Counted from the first letter of the stretch, positions 35,829 through 44,901 are shown. The stretch: DNA of 64,000 nucleotides from GCA-2717185 sp964474755 (GCA_964474755.1 CAYYUG010000012.1:1-64000); one strand, 5' to 3'. A program made the numbers and translations. The notes: generated by a model from the letters alone, not told the origin.

Positions 35829-37007
35829 TTGACAAACGCTCCGACAAAAGGATTTTCTGCCAAACCGACAGTCGCCATTGTGGGTGGCGGTATATGTGGT
35901 CTCGGTATCGGCTGGCGGCTCGCGGCGGCGGGCTGTGCCGTCGACCTTTTTGAAAAGGGGCTGGCCGGCCGCGAAGCAAGCTGGGCGGCGGCTGGTATGT
36001 TGGCTGCCAATGTCGAAACAGAACCTGGCGAAGAAGCGCTGCTCGCACTCAATCTGGAAAGTCAGGCGGCATGGCCTAATTTTGCGACGGAGTTAAATGC
36101 GGTGTCGGGTGTTGATCTGGGCTACCGTGACGAGGGAACGCTGGTCGTTGCAGCGCACCGTGACGATACTGCTGAACTTCGAAACACCTATGAATTCCAT
36201 CGCAGCCTAGGTCTCGAGGTCGAATGGCTGACCGGCGGACAGGCTCGGCGGATGGAACCTCATCTGGCACCAGGCATCAGTGCGGCCGTATCGAGTATTA
36301 AGGATCACCAAGTCGACAACCGTCAGCTCGTGCGGGCGTTGCACGAAGCTTTCCTGCGTTCGGGCGGCCAGTTGCATGAGAACACAGCGGTTGAGGCGGT
36401 CGACGTTGAGGCCCGGCAGGTTAAAGGGGTCCAGGTTGCCGGCCGGCGCCACAATGCTGAAATGGTTCTGTTGGCGGCTGGTGCATGGTCCTATGATATC
36501 GACGGTGTCCCATCGGTTGCGCGACCTCCGGTCCGTCCTTTGAAAGGTCAAGTAATAGCGCTGAAAATGGATGCGCGAGCACCAGTTATTGATCGCGTAA
36601 TCTGGGGACCGGGCATTTATATGGTGCCGCGCCGAGACGGCACGCTGATCCTAGGTGCGACGGTTGAAGAGAAAGGTTTCGATAGTGATCTTACGGCAGG
36701 CGGGGTTTTTCGGCTCTTGGAAGCTGCCTGGGAAATACTGCCGCAGATAGAGGAATTGCCGATCAAAGAGATGTGGGTTGGATTTAGACCAACGAGCCGT
36801 GACGACGCCCCAATTCTGGGCCCGACGCCTGTTGATGGTCTAGTCATTGCAACAGGCCACCACCGCAACGGCGTCTTGTTAGCGCCGCTCACCATTGACG
36901 CGGTTAGTGCCTTCATGCTGGATGGTACGGTAGCTCAATCGATTGAGCCGTTTGGTGTCGGGCGCTTCTGCGTTGGAACGCCCGTTAAAGCAGGAAGTAA
37001 GGAATGA
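35829..37007 (+). CDS. thiO: glycine oxidase ThiO
   Basis: An FAD-dependent amine oxidase of 392 aa that oxidises glycine to iminoglycine for the thiazole half of thiamin. The FAD motif is VAIVGGGICGLGIGWRLA, with the C-terminal block ILGPTPVDGLVIATGHHRNG. The start is TTG at 35829: it is the only codon positioned 6 bases after the AGGGAG ribosome site in the riboswitch tail, and the protein begins only about 14 residues before the FAD motif. It overlaps thiS by 4 bases. The role follows from position between a TPP riboswitch and thiS-thiG. Confidence 0.94.
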   Translation: MTNAPTKGFSAKPTVAIVGGGICGLGIGWRLAAAGCAVDLFEKGLAGREASWAAAGMLAANVETEPGEEALLALNLESQAAWPNFATELNAVSGVDLGYRDEGTLVVAAHRDDTAELRNTYEFHRSLGLEVEWLTGGQARRMEPHLAPGISAAVSSIKDHQVDNRQLVRALHEAFLRSGGQLHENTAVEAVDVEARQVKGVQVAGRRHNAEMVLLAAGAWSYDIDGVPSVARPPVRPLKGQVIALKMDARAPVIDRVIWGPGIYMVPRRDGTLILGATVEEKGFDSDLTAGGVFRLLEAAWEILPQIEELPIKEMWVGFRPTSRDDAPILGPTPVDGLVIATGHHRNGVLLAPLTIDAVSAFMLDGTVAQSIEPFGVGRFCVGTPVKAGSKE

Positions 37008-37213
37008 GCAAGCAGATTCAGGTGAATGGTATTGGGAAAACCGTCGATGCCACTACAATCGCCGATATCCTGCACGAGGAGGGCGTTGATGACAGCGCGC
37101 CATTTTTGGCTGTGGCTCTAAACGGTGCCGTCGTGCCGCGCCGTGAATGGAACAGCCTCCGGCTTTCTGCAGGCGACGCCATAGAGATTGTGAAACCTGT
37201 TTCCGGCGGCTGA
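37004..37213 (+). CDS. thiS: sulfur carrier protein ThiS
   Basis: A 69-aa ubiquitin-fold sulfur carrier ending in the essential Gly-Gly (KPVSGG). ThiF-type adenylation and sulfur transfer turn this terminus into a thiocarboxylate, the sulfur donor to ThiG. The segment VVPRREW followed by GDAIEIVKPVSGG is typical. It starts at an ATGA overlap with thiO. No thiF is seen in the window. Confidence 0.95.
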   Translation: MSKQIQVNGIGKTVDATTIADILHEEGVDDSAPFLAVALNGAVVPRREWNSLRLSAGDAIEIVKPVSGG

Positions 37214-37238
37214 CGCTGGTAATAAAAAGATTAGAGTG

Positions 37239-38015
37239 ATGACTATGACAGACGGCCTTACTATCGCGGACAAGACGTTTTCCTCCCGCCTGTTTATCGG
37301 TTCCTCCGGCTATCCGAACCAGCAGGTCATGCTGGATGCAATCACCGCTTCAACGGCCGAAGTCGTGACTGTGGCGATCCGGCGCATCAATATCTATGGC
37401 GGTGGTGAGAACGTCATCGAATTATTGGCTGACAGTTATCATCTGCTTCCAAATACCGCTGGTTGCTATACAGCCCGCGACGCCGTTCTTACGGCACAGT
37501 TGGCACGCGAGGCGATCGGTACTGACTGGATCAAGCTTGAGGTTATTGGGGACGAGGAAACGCTTTTTCCGGATGTCGAACATCTACTGGATGCAGCTGA
37601 GCAATTAGTTAAGGACGGATTTATTGTTCTGCCCTATTGCAACGATGATCCTATTACTTGCCGTAAGCTCGCTGATATCGGCTGCGCAGCTGTGATGCCG
37701 CTGGGCGCACCGATCGGTTCCGGCATGGGGCTTCGCAACCCCTACAATATCGAGATCATACGTGATCAGGTTTCGATACCGGTGATTGTTGATGCGGGCA
37801 TCGGGACGGCATCCGACGCTGCGATCGCGTTGGAACTCGGCTGCGACGGCATCCTTCTCAACACGGCGATCGCCAAGGCGCATGACCCGGTTAAGATGGC
37901 GACTGCGATGGGCAAGGGGGTGCAGGCTGGCCGGCTGGCCTTCGAAGCGGGCCGTATACCGCGCAAACTTTACGCGGAAGCATCAAGTCCAGAGGCGGGA
38001 ATTGTCCGGGCTTAA
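37239..38015 (+). CDS. thiG: thiazole synthase ThiG
   Basis: A TIM-barrel thiazole synthase of about 258 aa that combines deoxyxylulose phosphate, iminoglycine and ThiS sulfur. The N-terminus FSSRLFIGSSGYPN, the Schiff-base Lys in WIKLEVIGDE, AVMPLGAPIGSGMG and VDAGIG are diagnostic. Start choice is uncertain: GTG 37236, ATG 37239 and ATG 37245 are in frame. It ends the thiOSG unit; thiE, thiC and thiD are not in the window, so the rest of the pathway must lie elsewhere. A decayed DinB gene follows. Confidence 0.94.
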   Translation: MTMTDGLTIADKTFSSRLFIGSSGYPNQQVMLDAITASTAEVVTVAIRRINIYGGGENVIELLADSYHLLPNTAGCYTARDAVLTAQLAREAIGTDWIKLEVIGDEETLFPDVEHLLDAAEQLVKDGFIVLPYCNDDPITCRKLADIGCAAVMPLGAPIGSGMGLRNPYNIEIIRDQVSIPVIVDAGIGTASDAAIALELGCDGILLNTAIAKAHDPVKMATAMGKGVQAGRLAFEAGRIPRKLYAEASSPEAGIVRA

Positions 38016-38165
38016 AGCGTCAAACGCCACCTGTTCCATGCAGAATCCATTCGAGGAAGGCCGCCCTTTCCATCGAATTCAAAAGGTCTTTCGGCTTTGT
38101 GAACTTGGGTCTGTTGTTCGGTTGTGAGCAAAGGAGACAAGTAAGGTGCTGCCCATTCAAGCGGT

Positions 38166-38579
38166 TTTCAGCCTGTAAAAAAATGGGTAAGCAGAAGCCT
38201 TTATGACGCCTGTGATCAACTGTCCGACACGGAATACTTCACCATGCGATCCACCTATTTTGGATCGACCCAGGCGCACTCAATCATATTATGGCTGATG
38301 GCACGGTTTGGACGTCGGGTTTGCGAGGGGTATCACCGGCGATCGCGTTAAAAGCGGCGATGTATGCCGAAATTATTGTCTATGGTTGGTTTGGCAGAGG
38401 CCGGTATGGAAGACGATGTTACCTATAAGACGACGAATGGCGATCCGTTTACAGTGGCGCACTCGGTGAACCTGCAGCACTTTTTCAACCATCATGCCCT
38501 CCATCATTGTCAGGCACATAATCATTTGAGCCAGACTGGCATCGAGCCACCTGTCCTAGATTTTCTTTACTGCATTTGA
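38166..38579 (+). pseudogene. decayed DinB-family gene
   Basis: Three reading segments add up to one DinB-family (four-helix metal hydrolase fold) protein. The first frame gives WVSRSLYDACDQLSDTEY and TYFGS from 38184. A shift near 38277 then gives LNHIMADGTVW. The original frame returns from about 38364 as TYKTTNGDPFTVAHSVNLQHF and NHHALHHCQAHNHLSQTGIE, ending PPVLDFLYCI at 38579. The order matches normal DinB proteins (W..LYDA, FGS..LNHI.V.D..W, HFFNH..HHRGQ). An in-frame TAA at 38349 and two compensating shifts make the gene non-functional. An AAAGGAGA near 38130 may be its old ribosome site. Confidence 0.75.
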
Positions 38580-38636
38580 GATTGAACCGACGAAAACAGT
38601 TGCGCGAGGACACCAGGCGCGCCTATTGGGCAGGGT

Positions 38637-39821
38637 ATGGTAATGCAGCGTGATAAGATGAAGCTGTCCGACTTTTCTGTCGGGACACGGCTGTCGCTGT
38701 TCTACATCTTATTCTTCATCAATGCTGGCATTTACATGCCGTTCTGGCCGGTCTGGTTGGAAAGTCGTGGCATGGGACCGGTCGAGATCGGGTTGCTGTT
38801 CGCCATCGGACGTTTCGCGCGGGTCATTTCGAGTCCCTTAATCGCCTACGGCGCGGACCGGCTGGGCACTCGGAGGGCACCGTTGCTGCTACTGACGGGC
38901 TGTACGACGGCTATATTTCTTCTTTACCACTATTGCGAATCCGTGTGGCAGTTTGCTGCTGTCGCTGCTGCAGTTGGCGTGGCGTGGGGCACGGTTATGC
39001 CGTTGGGCGACAGCCTGGCCATCGTCAACTCGCAGACGCGTGAGATCGATTACGGACGGGTACGGCTTTGGGGGTCGATGAGCTTCATCCTTGCGGCCTT
39101 AGGTGGCGGTAAAATGCTCGAATCCGCTCCTGAAGCAGCGATTTTTTGGGTATTGATCGCGAGCTTCGTAGCGCTCTTCATCGCTTGCGGTCTGCTGCCG
39201 GATACGCGGGTAGAGACGGAACCAATACGTCTGGTTGGAATTTGGCGTCTGTTCGCCAATCCGCTATTCGCCCTTTTCATGATCAGCAGCGCGCTACTGC
39301 AGACCAGTCATCTTGTTGTTTATAACTACGGTACGCTGCACTGGCGTTCGGCGGGTGTGAGCGACGGTATCATCGGCATGCTGTGGGCAACCGGCGTGAT
39401 CGCAGAGGTGCTCCTCTTCGCGATCGGCGCCCGGTTCGTTGATCGTCTTGGACCGGGCCGACTGTTTCTAATGGCGGCATCCGCCGGTGTCCTGCGCTGG
39501 ACAGTGCTGGCATTCAGCACAGCTTTGCCGGTTCTATTCGTCGTGCAAACCCTGCACGCTTTCACTTTCGGGGCAGCGCATCTCGCGGCGATGGCATTCA
39601 TCAGTCGTGCCATTCCAGCGCATCTGTCAGCCACCGCGCAGAGCTTGCACGGTTCCGTTGCGCTCAGCGTCGCCGCCGGCGTCACAGCTCCTTTCCTTGG
39701 GTATCTTTATGAAGCATTTGGCGGTGGTGCGTTTCACGCCATGACACTGTTTTCGATCGCAGGCGGAGCATGCGCTTTTTTGCTCATGCGGCGCTGGGAT
39801 GGCTGCAAGATTGCATTGTGA
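38637..39821 (+). CDS. MFS transporter, 12-TM (HcaT/MFS_1_like type)
   Basis: A 394-aa membrane transporter with about 12 hydrophobic helices. The N-terminal LFYILFFINAGIYMPFWPVWLESRG with GLLFAIGRFARV and an APLLLLTG segment resembles the MFS_1_like group, which includes phenylpropionate and nucleoside symporters. Alternative in-frame ATG codons are at 38643 and 38658. It is convergent with the NlpC/P60 gene, with 3 bases between stops. The substrate is unknown; uptake of an aromatic or nucleoside-like compound is possible. Confidence 0.85.
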   Translation: MVMQRDKMKLSDFSVGTRLSLFYILFFINAGIYMPFWPVWLESRGMGPVEIGLLFAIGRFARVISSPLIAYGADRLGTRRAPLLLLTGCTTAIFLLYHYCESVWQFAAVAAAVGVAWGTVMPLGDSLAIVNSQTREIDYGRVRLWGSMSFILAALGGGKMLESAPEAAIFWVLIASFVALFIACGLLPDTRVETEPIRLVGIWRLFANPLFALFMISSALLQTSHLVVYNYGTLHWRSAGVSDGIIGMLWATGVIAEVLLFAIGARFVDRLGPGRLFLMAASAGVLRWTVLAFSTALPVLFVVQTLHAFTFGAAHLAAMAFISRAIPAHLSATAQSLHGSVALSVAAGVTAPFLGYLYEAFGGGAFHAMTLFSIAGGACAFLLMRRWDGCKIAL

Positions 39822-39824
39822 CCG

Positions 39825-40685
39825 TCATGGCAATACCGGGCGGCGGACGGAGCGGATCGTGTCACCGGTGGCGTCTTCGATAGAGGTCGCGACGTCGCGC
39901 AGAGGGACGATGGCGACCATCATGTCCGTCGCGTTGGCGTGGATAAACCGGTCGGCGTCAATCCAAATTCCCACATGGCCCGGCCAGTAGACGAGATCGC
40001 CGCGCTCGAAAATGTCTTCGTCACCTCTGAACTCGACCGGATTGCCGATGGCGTTCTCCTGCATGCCGGTGTCTCGAGGCACGGAGAGGCCACACCGAGC
40101 GAGCGACAGTTGGACGAGCGCCGAGCAGTCGAGACCGATGCTGGATTTGCCACCCCAAAGGTAGGGTGTGCCGAGGAAACGATGTGCGACCGTGACGAGA
40201 TCGGTCTCGAAATCTCTAGCAGACACCAAATGACGGGCATAGACCCAGCCACCACCTGCCAGCGCGCAATAGCCGTTCATTTTTTCCAGTATGGTTACGG
40301 TGGCGGTCATGCTGAGCACGGTTCGGGGCGGCGTCTTGAGATCTGGTTCCTTAAATAAGTAACTGCGAAGGACGTTGAGTGTGTGTGTCGGAGCGGCTGG
40401 AGTATCGCCAAGCATGTCGGACGGCGTGTAGCCCACATAGCCGTCAGTCATGGACTGCAGCCACGACCAACCTTCCTTGTCCTCGTATATTTCGACGCGT
40501 TCGCCGAACTGCAGTTCCGTGTCTAGCGGGGCATTGTCTCGTGGCTCGCGGCGAAGGGGGGCGTTGCCCACTATTACGGCCTTCGCGACGGGTGGTACGA
40601 ATTTAGCCGCGGTGACGCGTCCTTGCAGGTAGGCTGCCGCAATATCGGCACGGTAGGGGTTAGTTCTGGGGTCGATATCCGTCAT
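39825..40685 (-). CDS. NlpC/P60 family hydrolase with SH3 domains
   Basis: A 286-aa cell-wall hydrolase-type protein. The N-terminal half carries bacterial SH3-like segments (APLRREPRDNAPLDTELQFG, then GWSWLQSMTDGYVGY). The C-terminal half is the NlpC/P60 papain-like domain with catalytic Cys in GLDCSALVQLSLA and His in PGHVGIWIDADRFIHA. No clear signal peptide is seen, which fits cytosolic recycling enzymes such as dipeptidyl-peptidase VI relatives. The ATG at 40685 is preferred to the 40751 start, which adds a non-homologous tail. It is divergent from the TPP-enzyme gene. Confidence 0.88.
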   Translation of the reverse strand: MTDIDPRTNPYRADIAAAYLQGRVTAAKFVPPVAKAVIVGNAPLRREPRDNAPLDTELQFGERVEIYEDKEGWSWLQSMTDGYVGYTPSDMLGDTPAAPTHTLNVLRSYLFKEPDLKTPPRTVLSMTATVTILEKMNGYCALAGGGWVYARHLVSARDFETDLVTVAHRFLGTPYLWGGKSSIGLDCSALVQLSLARCGLSVPRDTGMQENAIGNPVEFRGDEDIFERGDLVYWPGHVGIWIDADRFIHANATDMMVAIVPLRDVATSIEDATGDTIRSVRRPVLP

Positions 40686-40806
40686 GACAGCCGGGATAAT
40701 CCGCTTTTTTGCTACTGTCAATCGAGCTGGTCCGTCGCATTCTCGAACCAAGCGTGATAAAGGTCTCGCCTTGCACTAGAGCCAACATTGCGAAAAGGAA
40801 AATACC

Positions 40807-42468
40807 ATGCGTACCGGAGGTCAGGTTCTTGCTGACCAATTAAAAATCCATGACGTCGATACAGCGTTCTGCGTGCCGGGTGAGAGCTATCTCGCCCTGA
40901 TTGATGCTCTGCACGACGCGTCGAACGAGATCAAGGTGATCAGCTGCCGTCAGGAAGGCGGAGCGACAAACATGGCCGAGGCCTTCGGCAAGCTCACGGG
41001 CAAGCCCGGGATCGCCATGGTCACCCGCGCGCCGGGCGCCTGTAATGGATCGATTGGCGTGCATACGGCGATGCAGGATTCCACGCCGATGGTTATCCTG
41101 ATCGGGCAGGTCGCCCGCGATCAGGAATATCGCGAAGCGTTCCAGGAAATCGATTACCGGCAGTTCTACGGTGCGTTATGCAAATGGGTTGGGCAAATCG
41201 AGCGCGCTGAACGGATCCCGGAAATGGTTAGCAAAGCCTTTTATCATGCGATGTCCGGACGCCCGGGTCCTGTAGCCCTCGCGTTGCCGGAAGATATGTT
41301 GCGCGAGCTCACCGATGTGGGTGATGCGGAACGCTACAAGACGGTGCGTCCCGGTGTTGAACCCGCTGATGTTGAGAAGATGCAGGCGATGATCGCATCG
41401 GCGGAGCGGCCTCTCGTAATCGTAGGTGGTGGGGGTTGGACCGAAGCTGCCTGCGCTGACATCACCGATTATACGACCGCGAACGAGCTGCCGGTGGCTG
41501 CTTCTTTCCGTTGCCAGGATATAATCGACAACAATCGCGACTGCTATGTCGGTGAGTTGGGGACTAGTGTGAACCCTGCGCTTGCCGAGCGGGTGAAGGA
41601 GGCAGACCTTTTGCTGGTTGTCGGTGCCCGACTAGGGGAAATGACAACCTCCGGCTACTCCTTGATATCAGCGCCGCGTCCGAAGCAGAAGCTGATCCAT
41701 ATCTATTCTGATCCAGACGAGTTGGGACGCGTCTACCAGCCCGACCTTCCCATTGCAGCTGCCGTCGATCGGTTTGCAGCCGCAGCGAAGGCAGCTTTGC
41801 CAATAGCATCGGGTAATTGGCGCGAGTGGGCTACGGCAGCGCGGCAGGATTACCTCGCCAATTTAAAGGAGTGTACAGCACTTCCGGGCGAGGTTGATAT
41901 GGTTCAGGTGATAGCAGAAATCCAAGAACGGGTAGGCGATGATGCCATTATCGCATCGGACGCCGGAAATTTTTCTGGATGGGCGCAACGCTTCTTCCGT
42001 TATTCAAAATATCCATCGCAAATCGCGCCGACTAGCGGTGCGATGGGTTATTGCGTGCCCGCCGCCATTGCTGCCCGGCTAGCGAATCCGAACCGGCCCG
42101 TAATTGGTTTTGTTGGCGATGGTGGCTTTATGATGTCCGGACAAGAGTTCGCGACGGCCGTCCATTATGGCATCGATCCAATCCTGATCGTCGTCAACAA
42201 CAACATGTACGGTACGATTAGAATGCATCAGGAGCGGGATTACCCAGATCGGACTATTGCTACCGGGCTAACAAATCCAGATTTCGTGAAATGGGCCGAA
42301 AGTTTCGGTGCCTTCGGTGCTTTGGTAGAGCGGACAGAGGACTTTGTGCCTGCATTTGAAGCTGCAATCGCTGCGGGACGGATTTCGCTCATAGAAATAC
42401 GTCTTGATCCCGAAGTAATCACGACGCGGACGACCTTGTCGGCGATCCGGCGCGCTGCCGGTGTGTAG
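40807..42468 (+). CDS. thiamin pyrophosphate enzyme, acetolactate synthase-like
   Basis: A 553-aa TPP enzyme with the three-domain layout of acetolactate synthase/glyoxylate carboligase. The activating Glu is in CVPGES (residue 26). The TPP-Mg motif runs from GDGGFMMSG near residue 438 to VVNNNMYG. No regulatory subunit gene (IlvN type) follows, so a catabolic carboligase or decarboxylase is more likely than branched-chain synthesis (inference). It is monocistronic, with a small hairpin downstream and a strong start at ATG 40807 behind GAAAAGGAAAA. Confidence 0.88.
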   Translation: MRTGGQVLADQLKIHDVDTAFCVPGESYLALIDALHDASNEIKVISCRQEGGATNMAEAFGKLTGKPGIAMVTRAPGACNGSIGVHTAMQDSTPMVILIGQVARDQEYREAFQEIDYRQFYGALCKWVGQIERAERIPEMVSKAFYHAMSGRPGPVALALPEDMLRELTDVGDAERYKTVRPGVEPADVEKMQAMIASAERPLVIVGGGGWTEAACADITDYTTANELPVAASFRCQDIIDNNRDCYVGELGTSVNPALAERVKEADLLLVVGARLGEMTTSGYSLISAPRPKQKLIHIYSDPDELGRVYQPDLPIAAAVDRFAAAAKAALPIASGNWREWATAARQDYLANLKECTALPGEVDMVQVIAEIQERVGDDAIIASDAGNFSGWAQRFFRYSKYPSQIAPTSGAMGYCVPAAIAARLANPNRPVIGFVGDGGFMMSGQEFATAVHYGIDPILIVVNNNMYGTIRMHQERDYPDRTIATGLTNPDFVKWAESFGAFGALVERTEDFVPAFEAAIAAGRISLIEIRLDPEVITTRTTLSAIRRAAGV

Positions 42469-42507
42469 CGTGGTTGGTAGACAGGTTGGAAGAAATTCTT
42501 TAGAGAG

Positions 42508-42524
42508 GCACCTTTGTTAGGTGC
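42508..42524 (+). terminator. weak hairpin after the TPP-enzyme gene
   Basis: GCACCT at 42508-42513 pairs with AGGTGC at 42519-42524 over a 5-base loop, 40 bases after the stop. The following sequence is CAAAACATATTTTA without a clear T run, so termination is plausible but weak. Confidence 0.3.
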
Positions 42525-42715
42525 AAAACATATTTTAGCGACGAATTTAAAGCGATTTGCTGTGCTTGGCGCATGGGGTTAAAGTGCGCACTACTAACGA
42601 GGACAGAAAGAAGATTGTCCTTATAGTTCCGTTTGTGCGATGCCATTGCGATTGCAATGATAACCTGTAAAAGGAACTGAACAGAGAGACACGGTTCATG
42701 GGAGGACCAAGAATC

Positions 42716-43807
42716 ATGAGAAGAACGACGAAGTATTTAACGACGACGGTTGCGGCTGGTGCTTTTGCGCTTTCGCTTGGTGTTTCCGCGCCGATTAGCC
42801 CTGCGGAAGCGCAGATGGTGGAAGGCCCGAAGGTGACCTGGCGAGTTTCGCTTTGGGGCAAGCGCCGTGCGTTTACGGAAAGCTTGGAGTTCATTAACAA
42901 GACGGTGAAAGAGCGCACCGGCGGCAAGTTCGATTTCAAACTCTATTACGGCGAGCAACTGTCGAAGAGTAAGGAAAATCTGGACAGTATCGCTGTTGGC
43001 GCGGTTGATGCGGCGCTGGTTTGCCAGTCCTACCATCCGGGTAAGCTTCCCGCGGCGAACGTGCTGGATATGCCGTTCCTGCCGATCACGAACTTCGACG
43101 TACAGTATGAAGTATCGAAGACAATTTTCGATCATCCTGCGGTGAAGAAGGACTTCGCGAAGTGGAAGGCGATCATCTTCGCGATCAACGTCCTGCCGCA
43201 ATACGAATACATGGGTAAGGGCAAGCCGCCTGCCAGACTCGCGGACTTCAAGGGCATGCGTCTTCGTGCATTGGGCGGCATGGGCCGTTCTGCGAAGAAG
43301 ATCGGTGCGGTTCCGACGACAATGACGGCGTCCGAGACCTATACCGCGCTGCAGCGCGGCACGGTCGATGCGATCGGCTTCCCGTACACCTATACGTTCA
43401 GCGCCTATAAGCTGGACGAGATCGCGGATTGGGTCACGGTCAACATGAAGCTCGGCACGGTCAACTGCCCGATCGTAGCCAACAAGGACTCGTGGGACAG
43501 GTTGCCGAAGCAGTACCAGGACCTTCTGAATAGCTTGAAGCGTCCTGCGGTTGAATACCAGTCTGCCGCCTACCAGAAGAAGGACATTGAGAACGTGGCG
43601 AAGTGGCAGAAATCGATGAAGATGATCACGATCCCGGAAAATGAAATGGCCGCGTTCCGCAAGCAGGCGGGTAAGCCGATCTGGGACGAGTGGGTTGCGG
43701 AAAACTCCAAGGCAGTGCCGGAAGCACAGGAACTTCTTGACCTTCTGCTGAAGACTGCAGCGGAAGCTCGTAAGAAGTATCCGACAACACGCATCTACGG
43801 TAAATAA
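42716..43807 (+). CDS. dctP: TRAP transporter substrate-binding protein (DctP family, orphan)
   Basis: A 363-aa periplasmic binding protein with an N-terminal signal peptide (TTTVAAGAFALSLGVSAPISPAEA with cleavage after a short Ala-rich segment). DctP-type blocks are visible: GGKFDFKLYYGEQL, DFKGMRLRALGGMG and TASETYTALQRGTVDAIGFP. The ATG at 42716 is preferred because GGAGG lies 10 bases before it, although an ATG at 42698 is in frame. The codon choice looks unusually uniform (nearly all Lys AAG), suggesting high expression. No DctQ or DctM membrane subunit is adjacent, and a strong hairpin follows, so it is transcribed alone. Confidence 0.92.
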   Translation: MRRTTKYLTTTVAAGAFALSLGVSAPISPAEAQMVEGPKVTWRVSLWGKRRAFTESLEFINKTVKERTGGKFDFKLYYGEQLSKSKENLDSIAVGAVDAALVCQSYHPGKLPAANVLDMPFLPITNFDVQYEVSKTIFDHPAVKKDFAKWKAIIFAINVLPQYEYMGKGKPPARLADFKGMRLRALGGMGRSAKKIGAVPTTMTASETYTALQRGTVDAIGFPYTYTFSAYKLDEIADWVTVNMKLGTVNCPIVANKDSWDRLPKQYQDLLNSLKRPAVEYQSAAYQKKDIENVAKWQKSMKMITIPENEMAAFRKQAGKPIWDEWVAENSKAVPEAQELLDLLLKTAAEARKKYPTTRIYGK

Positions 43808-43858
43808 GCTGAAGAGAGCGATCTTACTTTCGGAATGAATGTTCTGAAAGGTTCGTAG

Positions 43859-43891
43859 ATCGGGGCTCTGCACACTGTGCAGGGCCCCGAT
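43859..43891 (+). terminator. strong hairpin downstream of the TRAP binding-protein gene
   Basis: A 15-base-pair GC-rich stem with one G-T pair and a 3-base loop spans 43859-43891, 52 bases after the stop codon. The sequence that follows is TGCATTGG, without a long T run. It is likely a transcription end or mRNA-stabilising structure for the highly expressed dctP gene. Confidence 0.65.
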
Positions 43892-44043
43892 TGCATTGGT
43901 CTCCCAAATTGTTTTGTCTATACCGAAGCTTTCCTGGGAGTTGTCTTCGTAAATTATCAGACAATTCCATGAGCCACGACCTCCTCTTTTAAGTGATTAT
44001 GCTGCCCGGCCTTTTCTGAGGAACGGTCTGCAAGCAATTTTAA

Positions 44044-44851
44044 TATTGCGAGGCAGATGACATCGATCTGTCTACGGTAGGTGATAATTTCATCGACTGG
44101 ACCGATCCACAGTCGCACTGCTCTGAGGCATGGGGTTTGCTTGCAGCTAGCATACCCTTCCGGATCGCGACATATGACACGAAGTTTTCGCTGCGCAATC
44201 CAGGGATGATGGTGCGCGAGGCGTTGGCCCTCGATCTTATGTCCAAGGTCGTCTCGATGTTGGTCTTGGCATCGTTTTGAAAGTCGACCTCATTTACGAC
44301 ATTGTGGTCCCACAAAACTACAAGGCTAAGGAGATCGTCTCGCAATTTCGGGAGTATTTAATGATAAGCTTCTCTTAAACGAGAAAGCCACCTACGAGGG
44401 TGAATATTATTGGATCAAGTAATCGATAATAAACCTTCTCCCGGTGCAGCGCCCGCGTCTGCCTATTATTATTGCAACTTTAGGTCTTAAAATGCTGCAG
44501 ATCTCCGCGGCATTTGATGTGTATTGGAACAGTCTGAGCTTCCTAGCGAGTTTTACCGGTCAGCTTATGGAAACATAGGCAAGGATTTATTGGATTGACG
44601 CCATCTGCAAAATACTATGTCGTTAAACAACCAACATGCGGCGTTCTTTCCTGATGTTTGATAACGGTTCGCGCGCTACTGACGGCGCGATCGACTACTA
44701 CGAATATTTCAATGGCTTCACGGAATGCGCTGAACAGTTGTTTGAGATGAGTATCACCGAGATTGGGCATTATTTCCCAACTGTTGATGCGCAACGAGCG
44801 GTGTTCGAGAAGATTGCTACGAAAGTCAATCCCCGACTGAAAGCAGGGTAA
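44044..44851 (+). pseudogene. decayed luciferase-like (LLM) flavin monooxygenase gene
   Basis: The space 43892-44901 holds the wreck of a flavin/F420-type LLM-class oxidoreductase. Segments in order are: 44044-44280, SEAWGLLAAS, RIATYDTKFSLRNPGMMVRE and ALDLMSK; a shift near 44247 to GRLDVGLG and later PQNYKAKEIVSQFREYL; a shift near 44372 to ATYEGEYYWIK; then in the same frame past a TAA at 44420, LPVQRPRLPIIIATLGLKML; and past stops to 44636-44851, FTECAEQLFEMSITEIGHYF with FEKIATKVNPRLKAG. These match the LLM order (fRhPg..aREa..LD.lS.GRL..GlG; f.G.yY.l; P.PvQ.P..Pi.iGg; fE.iA..v.P.lr). Two frameshifts and several stop codons mark it as dead. Confidence 0.8.
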
Positions 44852-44901
44852 CGCCGTTCGGATAAATATTTCCCAACTAAAGTCCTTCGCAAGGAAACTC
44901 C

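Noticed and set aside
42737..43873. A 378-codon minus-strand ORF lying across dctP.
   Set aside because: It is a shadow of dctP: it is Arg/Leu/His-rich low-complexity sequence without family motifs, and the plus-strand gene has a signal peptide and ribosome site.
44040..44345. A minus-strand 101-codon ORF in the 44 kb spacer.
   Set aside because: The plus strand carries the ordered fragments of an LLM monooxygenase, so this is antisense to a pseudogene.
44636..44851. A possible independent 71-codon gene.
   Set aside because: Its sequence is the expected C-terminus of the LLM family and is in the same frame as the preceding fragments, so it is part of the pseudogene.
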